Positions 1-6,770 of a stretch of 6,847 nucleotides of DNA are shown piece by piece. The notes below the pieces were generated by a model. That model made no database searches, was not told the origin of the DNA, and saw nothing but the letters and a program-made list of their open reading frames with translations. The number at the start of each line of letters is the position of its first letter. Positions within the stretch are counted from its first letter, which is position 1. This DNA is from Deltaproteobacteria bacterium (lineage in GTDB: Bacteria > Myxococcota > UBA727 > JABDBI01): assembly GCA_016764955.1 (NCBI GenBank), contig JAESQZ010000096.1, positions 1-6,847 of the forward strand. The letters run 5' to 3'. The translations under genes and the position numbers were made by a program.

Positions 1-2
1 CC

Positions 3-215
3 ACGCATAAAATCCGACATGTTGAACACCAAACCAAATTTTGGCGCCTCATGTTTGATAATCTTTATTTGATCCAAGAGCGCGAAACCGGCAAGCCGCA
101 CTCTGCTAGAACCGATAATCCTGACTCGACGTTATTTGGCGTTTCCTACCCAAAGCACCGCCGCCAGAAAATTTGGAGCATCGCATGCGAACACGCCCGG
201 CATATAGGCCGTTGA
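3..215 (+). CDS. 3' end of an unidentified protein-coding gene (partial)
   Basis: This frame stays open from the left edge for 70 codons and stops at a TGA (213-215). The start lies outside the window. The visible C-terminus is rich in charged and aromatic residues (FWRLMFDNLYLIQERETG early, YPKHRRQKIW near the end) and has no membrane segment, so it looks like the tail of a soluble protein. I do not recognise the family. Seventy codons without a stop in this composition favour a real gene but do not prove it. The opposite strand also carries an open frame here, but that frame runs into the inverted repeat and looks like an artefact. The gene would converge on dnaE, with the 214-bp inverted repeat between them starting 7 bp after its stop. 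Confidence 0.45.
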   Translation, partial: THKIRHVEHQTKFWRLMFDNLYLIQERETGKPHSARTDNPDSTLFGVSYPKHRRQKIWSIACEHARHIGR

Positions 216-222
216 GGTAGAT

Positions 223-436
223 GAAAATCAACCAGATACGCGGTGAGTTTCCCTCTCCCCTTGAGGGAGAGGGACCAAGGGTGAGGGGTTCACCCGTTAA
301 ACATATGCGTGAGAGATCCATACTTTGATGGTTTTACGTTTCTGGAACAATCAGGTGTTTCGAGCGTGAACCCCTCACCCTTAGTCCCTCTCCCTCAAGG
401 GGAGAGGGAAACTCACCGCATATCTGGTTAATTTTC
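223..436. repeat. 214-bp inverted-repeat element, 71-bp arms
   Basis: The left arm (223-293) and the right arm (366-436) are reverse complements with 3 mismatches over 71 bp. They are separated by a 72-nt spacer (294-365) with no clear structure. Each arm contains its own hairpin, a 10-bp stem TCCCTCTCCC/GGGAGAGGGA around a 5-nt loop, at 250-274 and 385-409. The core (CCCCTCACCC, then CCCTCTCCC and GGGAGAGGG) resembles a dispersed repeat common in many proteobacterial genomes. It lies between two convergent genes, 7 bp from each stop codon, where folded RNA could protect or end both transcripts. No run of T follows either hairpin, so it is not a classical intrinsic terminator. It could be a pair of REP-like units in opposite orientation or a MITE with long terminal inverted repeats. 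No target-site duplication is visible. Confidence 0.9.
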
Positions 437-443
437 TTTCAAC

Positions 444-3400
444 TCACTTCGTACAAGTCCTCACGGCCTTTTTAATGCCATCTAAGTCTTGCAGCTCGGC
501 CAAGAAGGCATCAGAAGGATTCACACGAACATGATCACCACAAATCATATAGGTATTAAAGCCTTCTGCGTGCTCAAAAATAAGCCGCATGGGTTTTTGA
601 CCTCGGTGACGCTCACAAATGGCTTGGATCGTGTTGAACAGCTCCGGCGACTCAGCGCCTACGGTTAAGTCCACAAATCGGGTTTTTTCTGCTTGGGCTG
701 TTGCAAGCATTTCACAGCTTTCAAGCCGCATCTTCGGCATCGCGACGATGCCTTCATCGTCGATGTCATCGATTAAAATTCGGCCCTTGATAATCAACGG
801 CTCGTTGCTTTTTAAAAGCGCTTCGTGCTCGGCATAGACTTTAGAAAAAGCCAATACTTCTACACGCCCAAAATTATCTTCTAGATTAATCACCGCCCAG
901 CGGCCATCGCCGCTCTTTAAAGGCCGCTCTTTTAAATCTGCCACAATGCCCATGACGTGAACGATCTCGAGATGCCTGGTTTGGGTTAATTGCGGCGTCG
1001 CTAAAACGCCTAAGCGCTTGGCTTCAGGCTGATAACGATCCAATGGGTGGCCAGAGAGATAAAAGCCTAAAGTCTCGCGCTCAAAGTTCAGCCTCTCTTT
1101 CTCCTGCCACTCTTTGCAGGGCTCATAAACTTCGGTGTTAGACGACTCAAGCGTTCCAAACAAAGTTGTTTGCCCGCGCGCTTTATCTTTTTGGGTCTTT
1201 TGGGCAAGCCCCATCGCCTTTTCAACCGACATAAACAGCTGCTTACGAGGGCGTTCAAAGCTATCAAAAGCACCCGATTTAATCAGCGCTTCTAAAACTC
1301 GCTTATTCACTTTTTGCAAAGGTACTTGCTCACAAAACTGGAACAAGTTCTTAAATGACCCATGCTCTTGACGTGTCTCCAAAATAATCTGCAGCGCAGA
1401 CTCACCTAAGCCTTTGATGGCTTCTAAGCCAAATCGAATTCGGGCCTCATCTACCGTAAAGCGCCTCATTGAAACGTTAATATCTGGCGGCAATACTTCA
1501 ATCTTAGAACCACGCGCCTCTTGGATATACTTCACGACGTCTTCAGTAGAGCCAGATGAGGTTGTAAGCAAAGCCGCCATAAACTCAACCGGATAATAAC
1601 ATTTCAGATATGCCGTTTGATAAGTAATCATGGCGTAAGCAGCGGCATGGCTCTTATTAAAACCATAGCCTGCGAATTTCTCAATTGAGTCGAAGATGCC
1701 TCCTGCTTGTTCTGAATCGACGCCTTTATCTTTACAGCCCTGCACAAACTCTGCGCGCTGTTTCTCCATCTCCTCAAACTTTTTCTTACCCATCGCGTGG
1801 CGGAGCAAGTCGGCTTTGCCGAGGCTATAACCCGCCAACACTTGGGCCGATAACAAAATTTGCTCTTGATAGACAAAAGTCCCATAGGTCGGCTTCAAAA
1901 TCTCTTCCAGTGAGTCATGCGGGTAAACGACTTTTTTGCGCCCATGTTTTCTGTCTACAAATTCATCGACCATCCCTGATTGCATCGGGCCCGGTCGATA
2001 AAGCGCACCAGCGGCGATAATATCCTCAAAGCAATCTGGTTTGAGCTTGCGGCACAAATCTTGAAAGCCACTTGATTCAACCTGAAAAATACCTAAAGTA
2101 TCCCCCGACGCGATAAGCTCATAAACAGCCTTTGAGTCTTCGGCATCAGGCGAAAGCATCTCTGCTTGGATTGGCTCTTTGCCTTCTTTCTTAAGCCGCT
2201 CGTTTACCAAGTCTTCAGCATTCGAAATAACGTCTAGTGTCTTGAGCCCTAGAAAGTCGAATTTTACTAAGCCGGCATACTCGACTTTGTCTTTGTCAAA
2301 CTGTGTAATCAACTCGCCATTTTGGCCTTGAAACAAAGGCACATACTCGACTAAAGGCTTATCTCCAATCACCACACCAGCTGCATGCATCCCCACTTGG
2401 CGATATAAACCCTCAAGCACCCGAGCTGTATCCAAAATGCGCTGATAGACTGGGTCGTCTTTAGCTTTTTCTTTAAGTTTTGGCGCATACTCCAAAGACT
2501 CATCCAAGTCTGGCTTTTTGCCATCCACCAACAGTGGCATCGGCTTGGTTAACTCATTGATTTCAGAAAATGGCACGCCCAAAGTTCTAGCGACATCTTT
2601 GACAGCACTCTTAGGATTTAAGCCCGAATACGTCGCAATTTGGCCCACGTGATCGCGGCCATAACGCTCGGTGACATATTGAATCACCTCGCCACGGCGC
2701 TCCTGCATGAAATCGATATCAAAATCGGGCATGGACACACGTTCAGGATTCAAAAAGCGTTCAAAAAGCAGTTTATAGGGGATTGGGTCAATATCAGTAA
2801 TACGCAATGCGTAAGCCACCAAGCTACCAGCGCCGGAGCCTCGACCTGGGCCTACACGAATACGCTCGTCTTTGGCCCAGTTAATAAAGTCCTGAACGAT
2901 TAAGAAATAACCGGGAAAGCCCATCTTAAAAATCACACCAAGCTCAATCTCAAGCCGTGCTTTATATTGATCCTGGTCGACTTTATAGGGAAACCCTTTA
3001 AAGCGTCTTTCGAGGCCTTTGTAAGTGAGCGCTCGCAAGTAATCTTCTTCGTCTTTGTAATTATCAGGAATTTGAAAGCTCGGCAAAAAAGTTTGGCCTA
3101 GCTGCATATCGACTTTGCAACGAGCCCCTACTTCACAGGCGGTCTCAAAAGCTTTGGCATAGTCTGATTTAAGCAAGTCCCACATCTCTTGGCCAGAACG
3201 AATATAAAACGCATCAGTTTCATGCTTATGCAAACTTGGATCATCCCAAGCTTTTTGCTGCCTAATGGCCATCAAAATATTTTGGGCGTCATGCTCTTCA
3301 CGATTTACATAGTGGCAGTCATTCGTCGCAATCAGCCTCAAGCCCTCATCGCGGGCCATCTCAGCCAAGTGGGCATTGACTTTGTTTTGGATATCAATGC

Positions 3401-3932
3401 CGTTGGGTTGGACTTCCAAAAAAAAGTGGTCCGGCCCAAAGATGCGTTTAAAATCGCGAACAGCTTCACGTGACCCGTCTAAATCACCCTTGGCACATTT
3501 TTTGCCAACTTCGCCACCTAGGCAAGCGGTAGAAGCAATAATTCCTTCGCGATGTTCATAGAGCATGTCTTTATCCATGCGCGGGTAAAAATACTTGCCG
3601 TCACAAAAAGCTTTTGAAGAAAGCTTACGCAAATTTTCGTAGCCAATATTATTCTCAGCCAGCAATATTAGATGAAAATTTTCACGAATCTTGTCAGTAT
3701 GCTTGGCCTTACCCGTCACATAAGCTTCGATACCCATGATGGGTTTGATGCCAGCCGCTTGTGCCTGAGAATAAAAATCGAGCGCCCCAAACATGTTGCC
3801 ATGATCCGTCACAGCGACTTGCTTCATGCCCAACTCGCCAACGCGCTTCACCAAGTCTTTAATGCGAATAGCACCGTCTAAAAACGAATACTGGGTATGT
3901 AGGTGCAAATGCGCAAAATCGTTGGCTGACAT
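444..3932 (-). CDS. dnaE: DNA polymerase III subunit alpha
   Basis: Catalytic subunit of the replicative polymerase; it extends DNA at the fork with the beta clamp and clamp loader. The 1162 residues match the usual DnaE length. Domains in order: PHP (about 6-290); palm and fingers with GPGRGSGAGS (361-370), PDFDIDF (402-408) and KFDFLGLKTL (557-566), giving the catalytic Asp triad D403, D405, D559; helix-hairpin-helix around 836-890; the internal clamp-binding motif QTTLF (921-925); an OB fold (about 988-1075); and a short C-terminal domain. The PHP site has all nine expected metal ligands: H10, H12, D19, H44, E69, H87, C137, D205 and H207. The ATG gives a normal N-terminus, though no clear Shine-Dalgarno sequence precedes it. 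The TGA stop lies 7 bp from the inverted repeat. It shares its strand with the ORF at 4097-4750, 164 bp upstream. Confidence 0.98.
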   Translation of the reverse strand: MSANDFAHLHLHTQYSFLDGAIRIKDLVKRVGELGMKQVAVTDHGNMFGALDFYSQAQAAGIKPIMGIEAYVTGKAKHTDKIRENFHLILLAENNIGYENLRKLSSKAFCDGKYFYPRMDKDMLYEHREGIIASTACLGGEVGKKCAKGDLDGSREAVRDFKRIFGPDHFFLEVQPNGIDIQNKVNAHLAEMARDEGLRLIATNDCHYVNREEHDAQNILMAIRQQKAWDDPSLHKHETDAFYIRSGQEMWDLLKSDYAKAFETACEVGARCKVDMQLGQTFLPSFQIPDNYKDEEDYLRALTYKGLERRFKGFPYKVDQDQYKARLEIELGVIFKMGFPGYFLIVQDFINWAKDERIRVGPGRGSGAGSLVAYALRITDIDPIPYKLLFERFLNPERVSMPDFDIDFMQERRGEVIQYVTERYGRDHVGQIATYSGLNPKSAVKDVARTLGVPFSEINELTKPMPLLVDGKKPDLDESLEYAPKLKEKAKDDPVYQRILDTARVLEGLYRQVGMHAAGVVIGDKPLVEYVPLFQGQNGELITQFDKDKVEYAGLVKFDFLGLKTLDVISNAEDLVNERLKKEGKEPIQAEMLSPDAEDSKAVYELIASGDTLGIFQVESSGFQDLCRKLKPDCFEDIIAAGALYRPGPMQSGMVDEFVDRKHGRKKVVYPHDSLEEILKPTYGTFVYQEQILLSAQVLAGYSLGKADLLRHAMGKKKFEEMEKQRAEFVQGCKDKGVDSEQAGGIFDSIEKFAGYGFNKSHAAAYAMITYQTAYLKCYYPVEFMAALLTTSSGSTEDVVKYIQEARGSKIEVLPPDINVSMRRFTVDEARIRFGLEAIKGLGESALQIILETRQEHGSFKNLFQFCEQVPLQKVNKRVLEALIKSGAFDSFERPRKQLFMSVEKAMGLAQKTQKDKARGQTTLFGTLESSNTEVYEPCKEWQEKERLNFERETLGFYLSGHPLDRYQPEAKRLGVLATPQLTQTRHLEIVHVMGIVADLKERPLKSGDGRWAVINLEDNFGRVEVLAFSKVYAEHEALLKSNEPLIIKGRILIDDIDDEGIVAMPKMRLESCEMLATAQAEKTRFVDLTVGAESPELFNTIQAICERHRGQKPMRLIFEHAEGFNTYMICGDHVRVNPSDAFLAELQDLDGIKKAVRTCTK

Positions 3933-3965
3933 AGGGCTTGTTAGCTTGCCAAAAGTCAGCCACTA

Positions 3966-4100
3966 TTGCAAATTGGTATTCGCATAAAAATTGCCGCTCT
4001 ATCACTCATTCTCCCAGGCCTTGGCCAGTTAGCCCAAGGCAAGCGCGCCAATGGCTTAGCGCTGATCAGCGCTTGTTTAGGCATGCTTACTTGGCTTTAG
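3966..4100 (+). CDS. possible small two-helix membrane protein or gene remnant
   Basis: A 44-codon frame starting at TTG (3966) and ending in TAG. Residues about 8-22 and 28-44 are hydrophobic and are joined by a short polar turn, QGKRANG. The sequence LSLILPGLGQLAQGK resembles the PGxGQ turn found in small bacterial membrane proteins of TM2-like type, a resemblance I infer from memory. Against a real gene: the start is TTG, no ribosome binding site is visible, and the protein ends right after the second helix, so it may be a truncated relic. It diverges from dnaE (33 bp between the start codons), and its stop overlaps the stop of the converging ORF (4097-4750) by a few bases. The rest of the gap, 3933-3965, shows no promoter I can support. 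Confidence 0.3.
   Translation: MQIGIRIKIAALSLILPGLGQLAQGKRANGLALISACLGMLTWL
4058..4073. repeat. 16-bp perfect palindrome
   Basis: AGCGCTGATCAGCGCT reads the same on both strands. It lies inside the possible small membrane ORF (encoding around LALISAC) and 23 bp downstream of the end of the ORF at 4097-4750 on the minus strand. It could be a dyad binding site or just a consequence of codon choice. No T-run follows it, so I do not call it a terminator. Confidence 0.5.
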
Positions 4101-4750
4101 GCAAAGACTCTTGACGTGTTTGAAACTTGTAATACATAATTTTTTATATCAATATCATGATACTGCCACTCAGTGATTTTAAAACCACGCACACAGGCGA
4201 TTATTTCAAGCCCTGCTTGTAATAAACCTACTGCCCTAAGCAGCGTTACCATAGTTTCAGGTGCTTGCCATACCAAGCTCAACTTAAAAACGCTTGGCCC
4301 CATGCCAGGCTCAAACTTCATACGCTCAAAGCCCAAAGCCATAGCAATTTCATGAATACTTTGAGAAAACTCGGCAAACACCGCCATCATTTTAATATCG
4401 GAAATCTTTGACTCATAAGCAGGCAAGTTTGTGTCGTCGTCGCGATTCAACATAAATTCAACGCTCCACTTGTCACGCCAGCGGAGGCTGGCATCCAGTG
4501 TAAGTTCAGACATATTCTGGATGCCAGCCTCCGCTGGCATGACAGACAAGGGCACAGCAAACACAAGCGGCATTGCTAAAGACTCGACTTTTAATGGCTC
4601 ACCAATTTGAATCCACTCACAAGCTTCATCAGCAATCCAAGATTTAAAACGCGACTCGTTTTGAAAAGCCACCCACTGCATTAATTCCATATAAGCCCAC
4701 TTCTTGCTTTTTGAAGCGCCAAAATCAAGGGTGTCTTTATAAATAACCAT
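4097..4750 (-). CDS. hypothetical protein carrying an in-frame palindromic repeat
   Basis: A 217-residue ORF from ATG (4748-4750) to TAA. I do not recognise the family. There is no signal peptide and no clear transmembrane helix, so it is probably a soluble cytoplasmic protein. Residues 69-94, beginning SVMPAEAGIQ and ending SLRWRDK, are encoded by a 74-bp palindromic repeat. Without them the N-terminal part (to about AVPL, 65-68) would join SVEFMLNRDDD (96-106), so the repeat looks like an insertion that kept the frame. The ATG is preceded only by a weak GAG; an internal ATG at residue 21 is an alternative start. It lies upstream of dnaE on the same strand across a 164-bp gap and diverges from the hydrolase. 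That the frame survives the insertion suggests the gene is still expressed or that the event was recent. Confidence 0.65.
   Translation of the reverse strand: MVIYKDTLDFGASKSKKWAYMELMQWVAFQNESRFKSWIADEACEWIQIGEPLKVESLAMPLVFAVPLSVMPAEAGIQNMSELTLDASLRWRDKWSVEFMLNRDDDTNLPAYESKISDIKMMAVFAEFSQSIHEIAMALGFERMKFEPGMGPSVFKLSLVWQAPETMVTLLRAVGLLQAGLEIIACVRGFKITEWQYHDIDIKNYVLQVSNTSRVFA
4471..4544. repeat. palindromic repeat, copy A, inside a coding region
   Basis: Arms at 4471-4498 and 4517-4544 are 28 bp each and complementary with one mismatch, around an 18-nt loop. The ends are TGTCA and TGACA. Each arm also contains a smaller hairpin, ATGCCAGC/GCTGGCAT with a GGAG loop. This sequence class, which yields peptides like MPAEAGIQ when translated, is dispersed in many proteobacterial genomes; the Neisseria repeats giving VIPAQAGIQ are an analogue. 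Here it lies wholly within the ORF at 4097-4750 and is read in frame as about 26 residues. No flanking target duplication is evident. Confidence 0.93.
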
Positions 4751-4760
4751 AACGGCTCAT

Positions 4761-4835
4761 TGTCATGCCAGCGAAGGCTGGCATCCAGAAAGGCCGCCAG
4801 ATATAAACTGGATACCAGCCTCCGCTGGTATGACA
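4761..4835. repeat. palindromic repeat, copy B, filling a divergent gap
   Basis: Arms at 4761-4788 and 4808-4835 are 28 bp each and complementary with three mismatches, around a 19-nt loop. The arms match those of copy A at nearly every base, while the loops differ. The element covers 75 of the 87 bp between the divergent start codons at 4750 and 4838, and ends 2 bp before the hydrolase ATG. The loop contains TATAAA (4802-4807), which could act as a -10 element, but no convincing -35 box lies upstream. A transcript of either gene starting upstream of the element would carry this hairpin in its 5' leader. Confidence 0.93.
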
Positions 4836-4837
4836 GC

Positions 4838-5866
4838 ATGGAGCATTGTGAATTGAAACGCCAACATCACCTTGAAGTCCAAAGCCAAGTGAGCACACCT
4901 GATGGCACTGGTTTATTTGTCCGAGTCATTCAGCAGCCTTCTGCCCTAGGCAAAATGCCGATTATCTTAAACGATGGCCTGGGTTGTAATGGCTTTATTT
5001 GGAAACACTTTATTGACTACTTCCAGCATCAGCACCCGATTATTCACTGGCATTATCGAGGACACGGCCACTCAGATATCCCTAGTGAGCTAGACTCGAT
5101 CAACATTCCCCAAATTGCCAGCGACATGACATTTGTCTTGGATCACTTACGCATTAAAAAAGCCCTTCTAGCCGGGCATTCCATGGGCGTGCAAGTTGCT
5201 TTAGAAGCCTATCACCAGTTCCCTGAAAAATTTACTGGCTTGGCACTTTTAAACGGCAGCTATGAGTATCCATTAAAAACTTGGCAAGCAAGCCAAAAGC
5301 GCAACGCAAAACCAACGCTTTTAAATCAACTCATGAATACATTTTTTGAGCCGTTTTATGAGTTAGGCAGCGACTATTTTCATCATATAGAACCTGTTTG
5401 GTCCAAGTTTCTCAGAACAGATATTCCATACCAATTTGCAACGCTATTCGAAGTCAACCGTGCTTTAATAAACAAGCCAGACTTTAAGCCTTATTTTGAT
5501 CATCTTGCCGACATAAAGCCTCATGTGTTTTTCAAAACCATGAAAAACTATTCTGAGCATAGCGCCAAAGCCGTGCTTTCAAAGATTCAAGTCCCAACCC
5601 TGATTATCTCTGGGGGGCAAGACACTTTTTCTCCTCGCTGGGTAGCTTTGGATATGCATCATGCTGTTGAGAATAGCGAAATGCTCTTTATACCTAGCGG
5701 CACTCATTGCACCCTTATTGAACATCCTGAACTTATACAACTTAGAATTGAGAAGTTTCTATGGTCACTACAAATACAGCAGTCAAAGAATTCATGCAGG
5801 AGCACTACCGGCACTTCAACGCCAAAAGCTGCGTCGAAGCGGCAGAGGGCTACTGCGAACAGTTAA
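4838..5866 (+). CDS. alpha/beta hydrolase fold protein
   Basis: Probably a soluble cytoplasmic hydrolase acting on an ester, lactone, C-C bond or similar small substrate; the substrate cannot be read from sequence. Motifs (numbered from the ATG at 4838): an oxyanion-hole region NDGLGCNGF (45-53), HYRGHGHSD (72-80) after strand 4, the nucleophile elbow GHSMG with Ser115, a variable cap about 145-245, the acid in ISGGQD (Asp262), and the catalytic His290 in SGTHC. A TTG at 4760 would extend the frame by 26 residues, but those are translated from the palindromic repeat, so I prefer the ATG. No Shine-Dalgarno is visible because the repeat ends 2 bp upstream. The fold should end near residue 310 (RIEKFLW). 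The last 34 residues, rich in Ser, Thr, Lys and Arg, overlap the next gene in another frame and look like read-through after loss of a stop. Confidence 0.9.
   Translation: MEHCELKRQHHLEVQSQVSTPDGTGLFVRVIQQPSALGKMPIILNDGLGCNGFIWKHFIDYFQHQHPIIHWHYRGHGHSDIPSELDSINIPQIASDMTFVLDHLRIKKALLAGHSMGVQVALEAYHQFPEKFTGLALLNGSYEYPLKTWQASQKRNAKPTLLNQLMNTFFEPFYELGSDYFHHIEPVWSKFLRTDIPYQFATLFEVNRALINKPDFKPYFDHLADIKPHVFFKTMKNYSEHSAKAVLSKIQVPTLIISGGQDTFSPRWVALDMHHAVENSEMLFIPSGTHCTLIEHPELIQLRIEKFLWSLQIQQSKNSCRSTTGTSTPKAASKRQRATANS
5750..5755 (+). promoter_or_regulatory. likely ribosome binding site of the deoxyhypusine-synthase-like gene
   Basis: The purine-rich GAGAAG lies 5 nt before the ATG at 5761 and within the 3' end of the hydrolase reading frame. 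It is a partial match to the Shine-Dalgarno consensus. It supports the ATG at 5761 as the start and suggests independent initiation inside the preceding gene. Confidence 0.35.
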
Positions 5867-6738
5867 GCTCAGGCAACAAAATGCTCGTCACACTCGCTGG
5901 AGCAATGAGCACCGCTGAGCTTGGGCGTTCATTAGCTGAAATGATTCGCCAAGATAAAGTTCATGCGATTTGCTGCACAGGCGCCAACTTAGAAGAAGAT
6001 CTTTTTAACCTCGTCGCACACAAGCACTATGAACGCATCCCAAACTGGCGAGCGCTTAGTGCCCAAGATGAGATGGCTTTACTCGAAAAGGGCCTTAACC
6101 GCGTTACAGACACCTGCATCCCCGAAGAAGAAGCCATGCGTGCCATCGAGCACGTGATTTTAAATCGCTGGGTAAAAGCAGACCAAGCTGGCAAATCTTA
6201 TTTCCCGCATGAGTTCATGTATCAAATGCTTTTATCAGGCGAGCTTGAAAGCGCCTATCAAATCGACCAAAAAAATTCTTGGCTCTTAGCGGCTGCTCAA
6301 AAAAATCTCCCGATTTTTACGCCCGGCGCTGAAGACGCGACTTTGGGTAATATATTTGTTTCCAACTATATAAAGGGCAATATTAAAAACTTAGATACGA
6401 TTAAGAGCGGCTTTCACCAGATGAACCAACTAGTTCACTGGTACCAAGAAATAACTCAACATAATAGCTTGGGCTTTTTTCAAATCGGCGGCGGCATTGC
6501 AGGCGATTTCCCCATCTGCGTGGTGCCTTTGATTAGCCAAGACTTACAAAAGCCTGCCAAACTATGGAGTTATTTCTGCCAGATTAGCGACAGCACAACG
6601 TCATATGGCTCTTACAGCGGCGCTACCCCAAATGAAAAAATCACCTGGGGCAAGCTCAACGCCGATTCGCCTAAATTTATTATTGAATCAGATGCAACGA
6701 TTGTGGCGCCGTTGATATTTGCTTATGTGTTGGGGTGA
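5761..6738 (+). CDS. deoxyhypusine synthase family protein (bacterial type)
   Basis: A 325-residue member of the deoxyhypusine synthase fold, an NAD-dependent enzyme class that moves an aminobutyl group from a polyamine to an acceptor. Visible landmarks: LAGAMSTAELG (45-55) and CTGANLEEDLF (72-82) at the NAD site, FFQIGGGIAGDFP (239-251), and YGSYSGATPNEKITWGK (282-298). K298 aligns with human K329, which carries the reaction intermediate; W296 and E292 are also kept. By alignment by eye, human H288, N292, D243, D313 and D316 become D249, C253, N197, Y283 and Y286, so spermidine binding as in the human enzyme is unlikely. Bacteria lack eIF5A; relatives of this fold make homospermidine or related polyamines in some organisms, but the product here is unknown. 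The first 106 bp overlap the hydrolase, suggesting one operon. The length and both termini look complete. Confidence 0.93.
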   Translation: MVTTNTAVKEFMQEHYRHFNAKSCVEAAEGYCEQLSSGNKMLVTLAGAMSTAELGRSLAEMIRQDKVHAICCTGANLEEDLFNLVAHKHYERIPNWRALSAQDEMALLEKGLNRVTDTCIPEEEAMRAIEHVILNRWVKADQAGKSYFPHEFMYQMLLSGELESAYQIDQKNSWLLAAAQKNLPIFTPGAEDATLGNIFVSNYIKGNIKNLDTIKSGFHQMNQLVHWYQEITQHNSLGFFQIGGGIAGDFPICVVPLISQDLQKPAKLWSYFCQISDSTTSYGSYSGATPNEKITWGKLNADSPKFIIESDATIVAPLIFAYVLG

Positions 6739-6770
6739 CCTGGCCCCAATGTGCGTGGCACCTGGCCCCA
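6738..6770. repeat. short direct repeats after the last gene
   Basis: ACCTGGCCCCA occurs at 6738-6748 and again at 6760-6770, exactly 22 bp apart. The first copy also pairs with the end of the preceding gene (TTGGGG 6730-6735 with CCCCAA 6744-6749), giving a 6-bp hairpin over the stop codon without a T-run. GCGTGG (6753-6758) can pair with CCACGC (6768-6773). Similar GGGGCCAGGT-type motifs accompany REP-type transposases in some genomes, but no such gene is visible in the window. Confidence 0.6.

Noticed and set aside
106..321. 71-codon minus-strand frame across the left arm of the inverted repeat
   Set aside because: Its N-terminal part is translated from the repeat (peptide LTLGPSPSRGEG), the rest is antisense to the more protein-like plus-strand frame, and no family resemblance is seen.
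385..409. Intrinsic terminator for dnaE
   Set aside because: The hairpin is strong but no T-run follows on the transcribed strand, so I describe it only as part of the repeat.
619..3881. Many 60-111 codon frames overlapping dnaE on both strands
   Set aside because: They lie entirely inside the strongly conserved dnaE and have no recognisable motifs.
4471..4835. CRISPR-like array
   Set aside because: There are only two palindromic units, 216 bp apart with coding sequence between them; there is no regular spacer pattern.
4760..4837. TTG start extending the hydrolase by 26 residues
   Set aside because: The extension is encoded almost entirely by the palindromic repeat and adds nothing to the fold; the ATG at 4838 starts just before the first strand.
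5661..5918. 85-codon frame across the hydrolase/synthase junction
   Set aside because: It is a third frame overlapping two well-supported genes and shows no motif.
6730..6749. Terminator after the deoxyhypusine-synthase-like gene
   Set aside because: The stem is only 6 bp with an 8-nt loop and no T-run.
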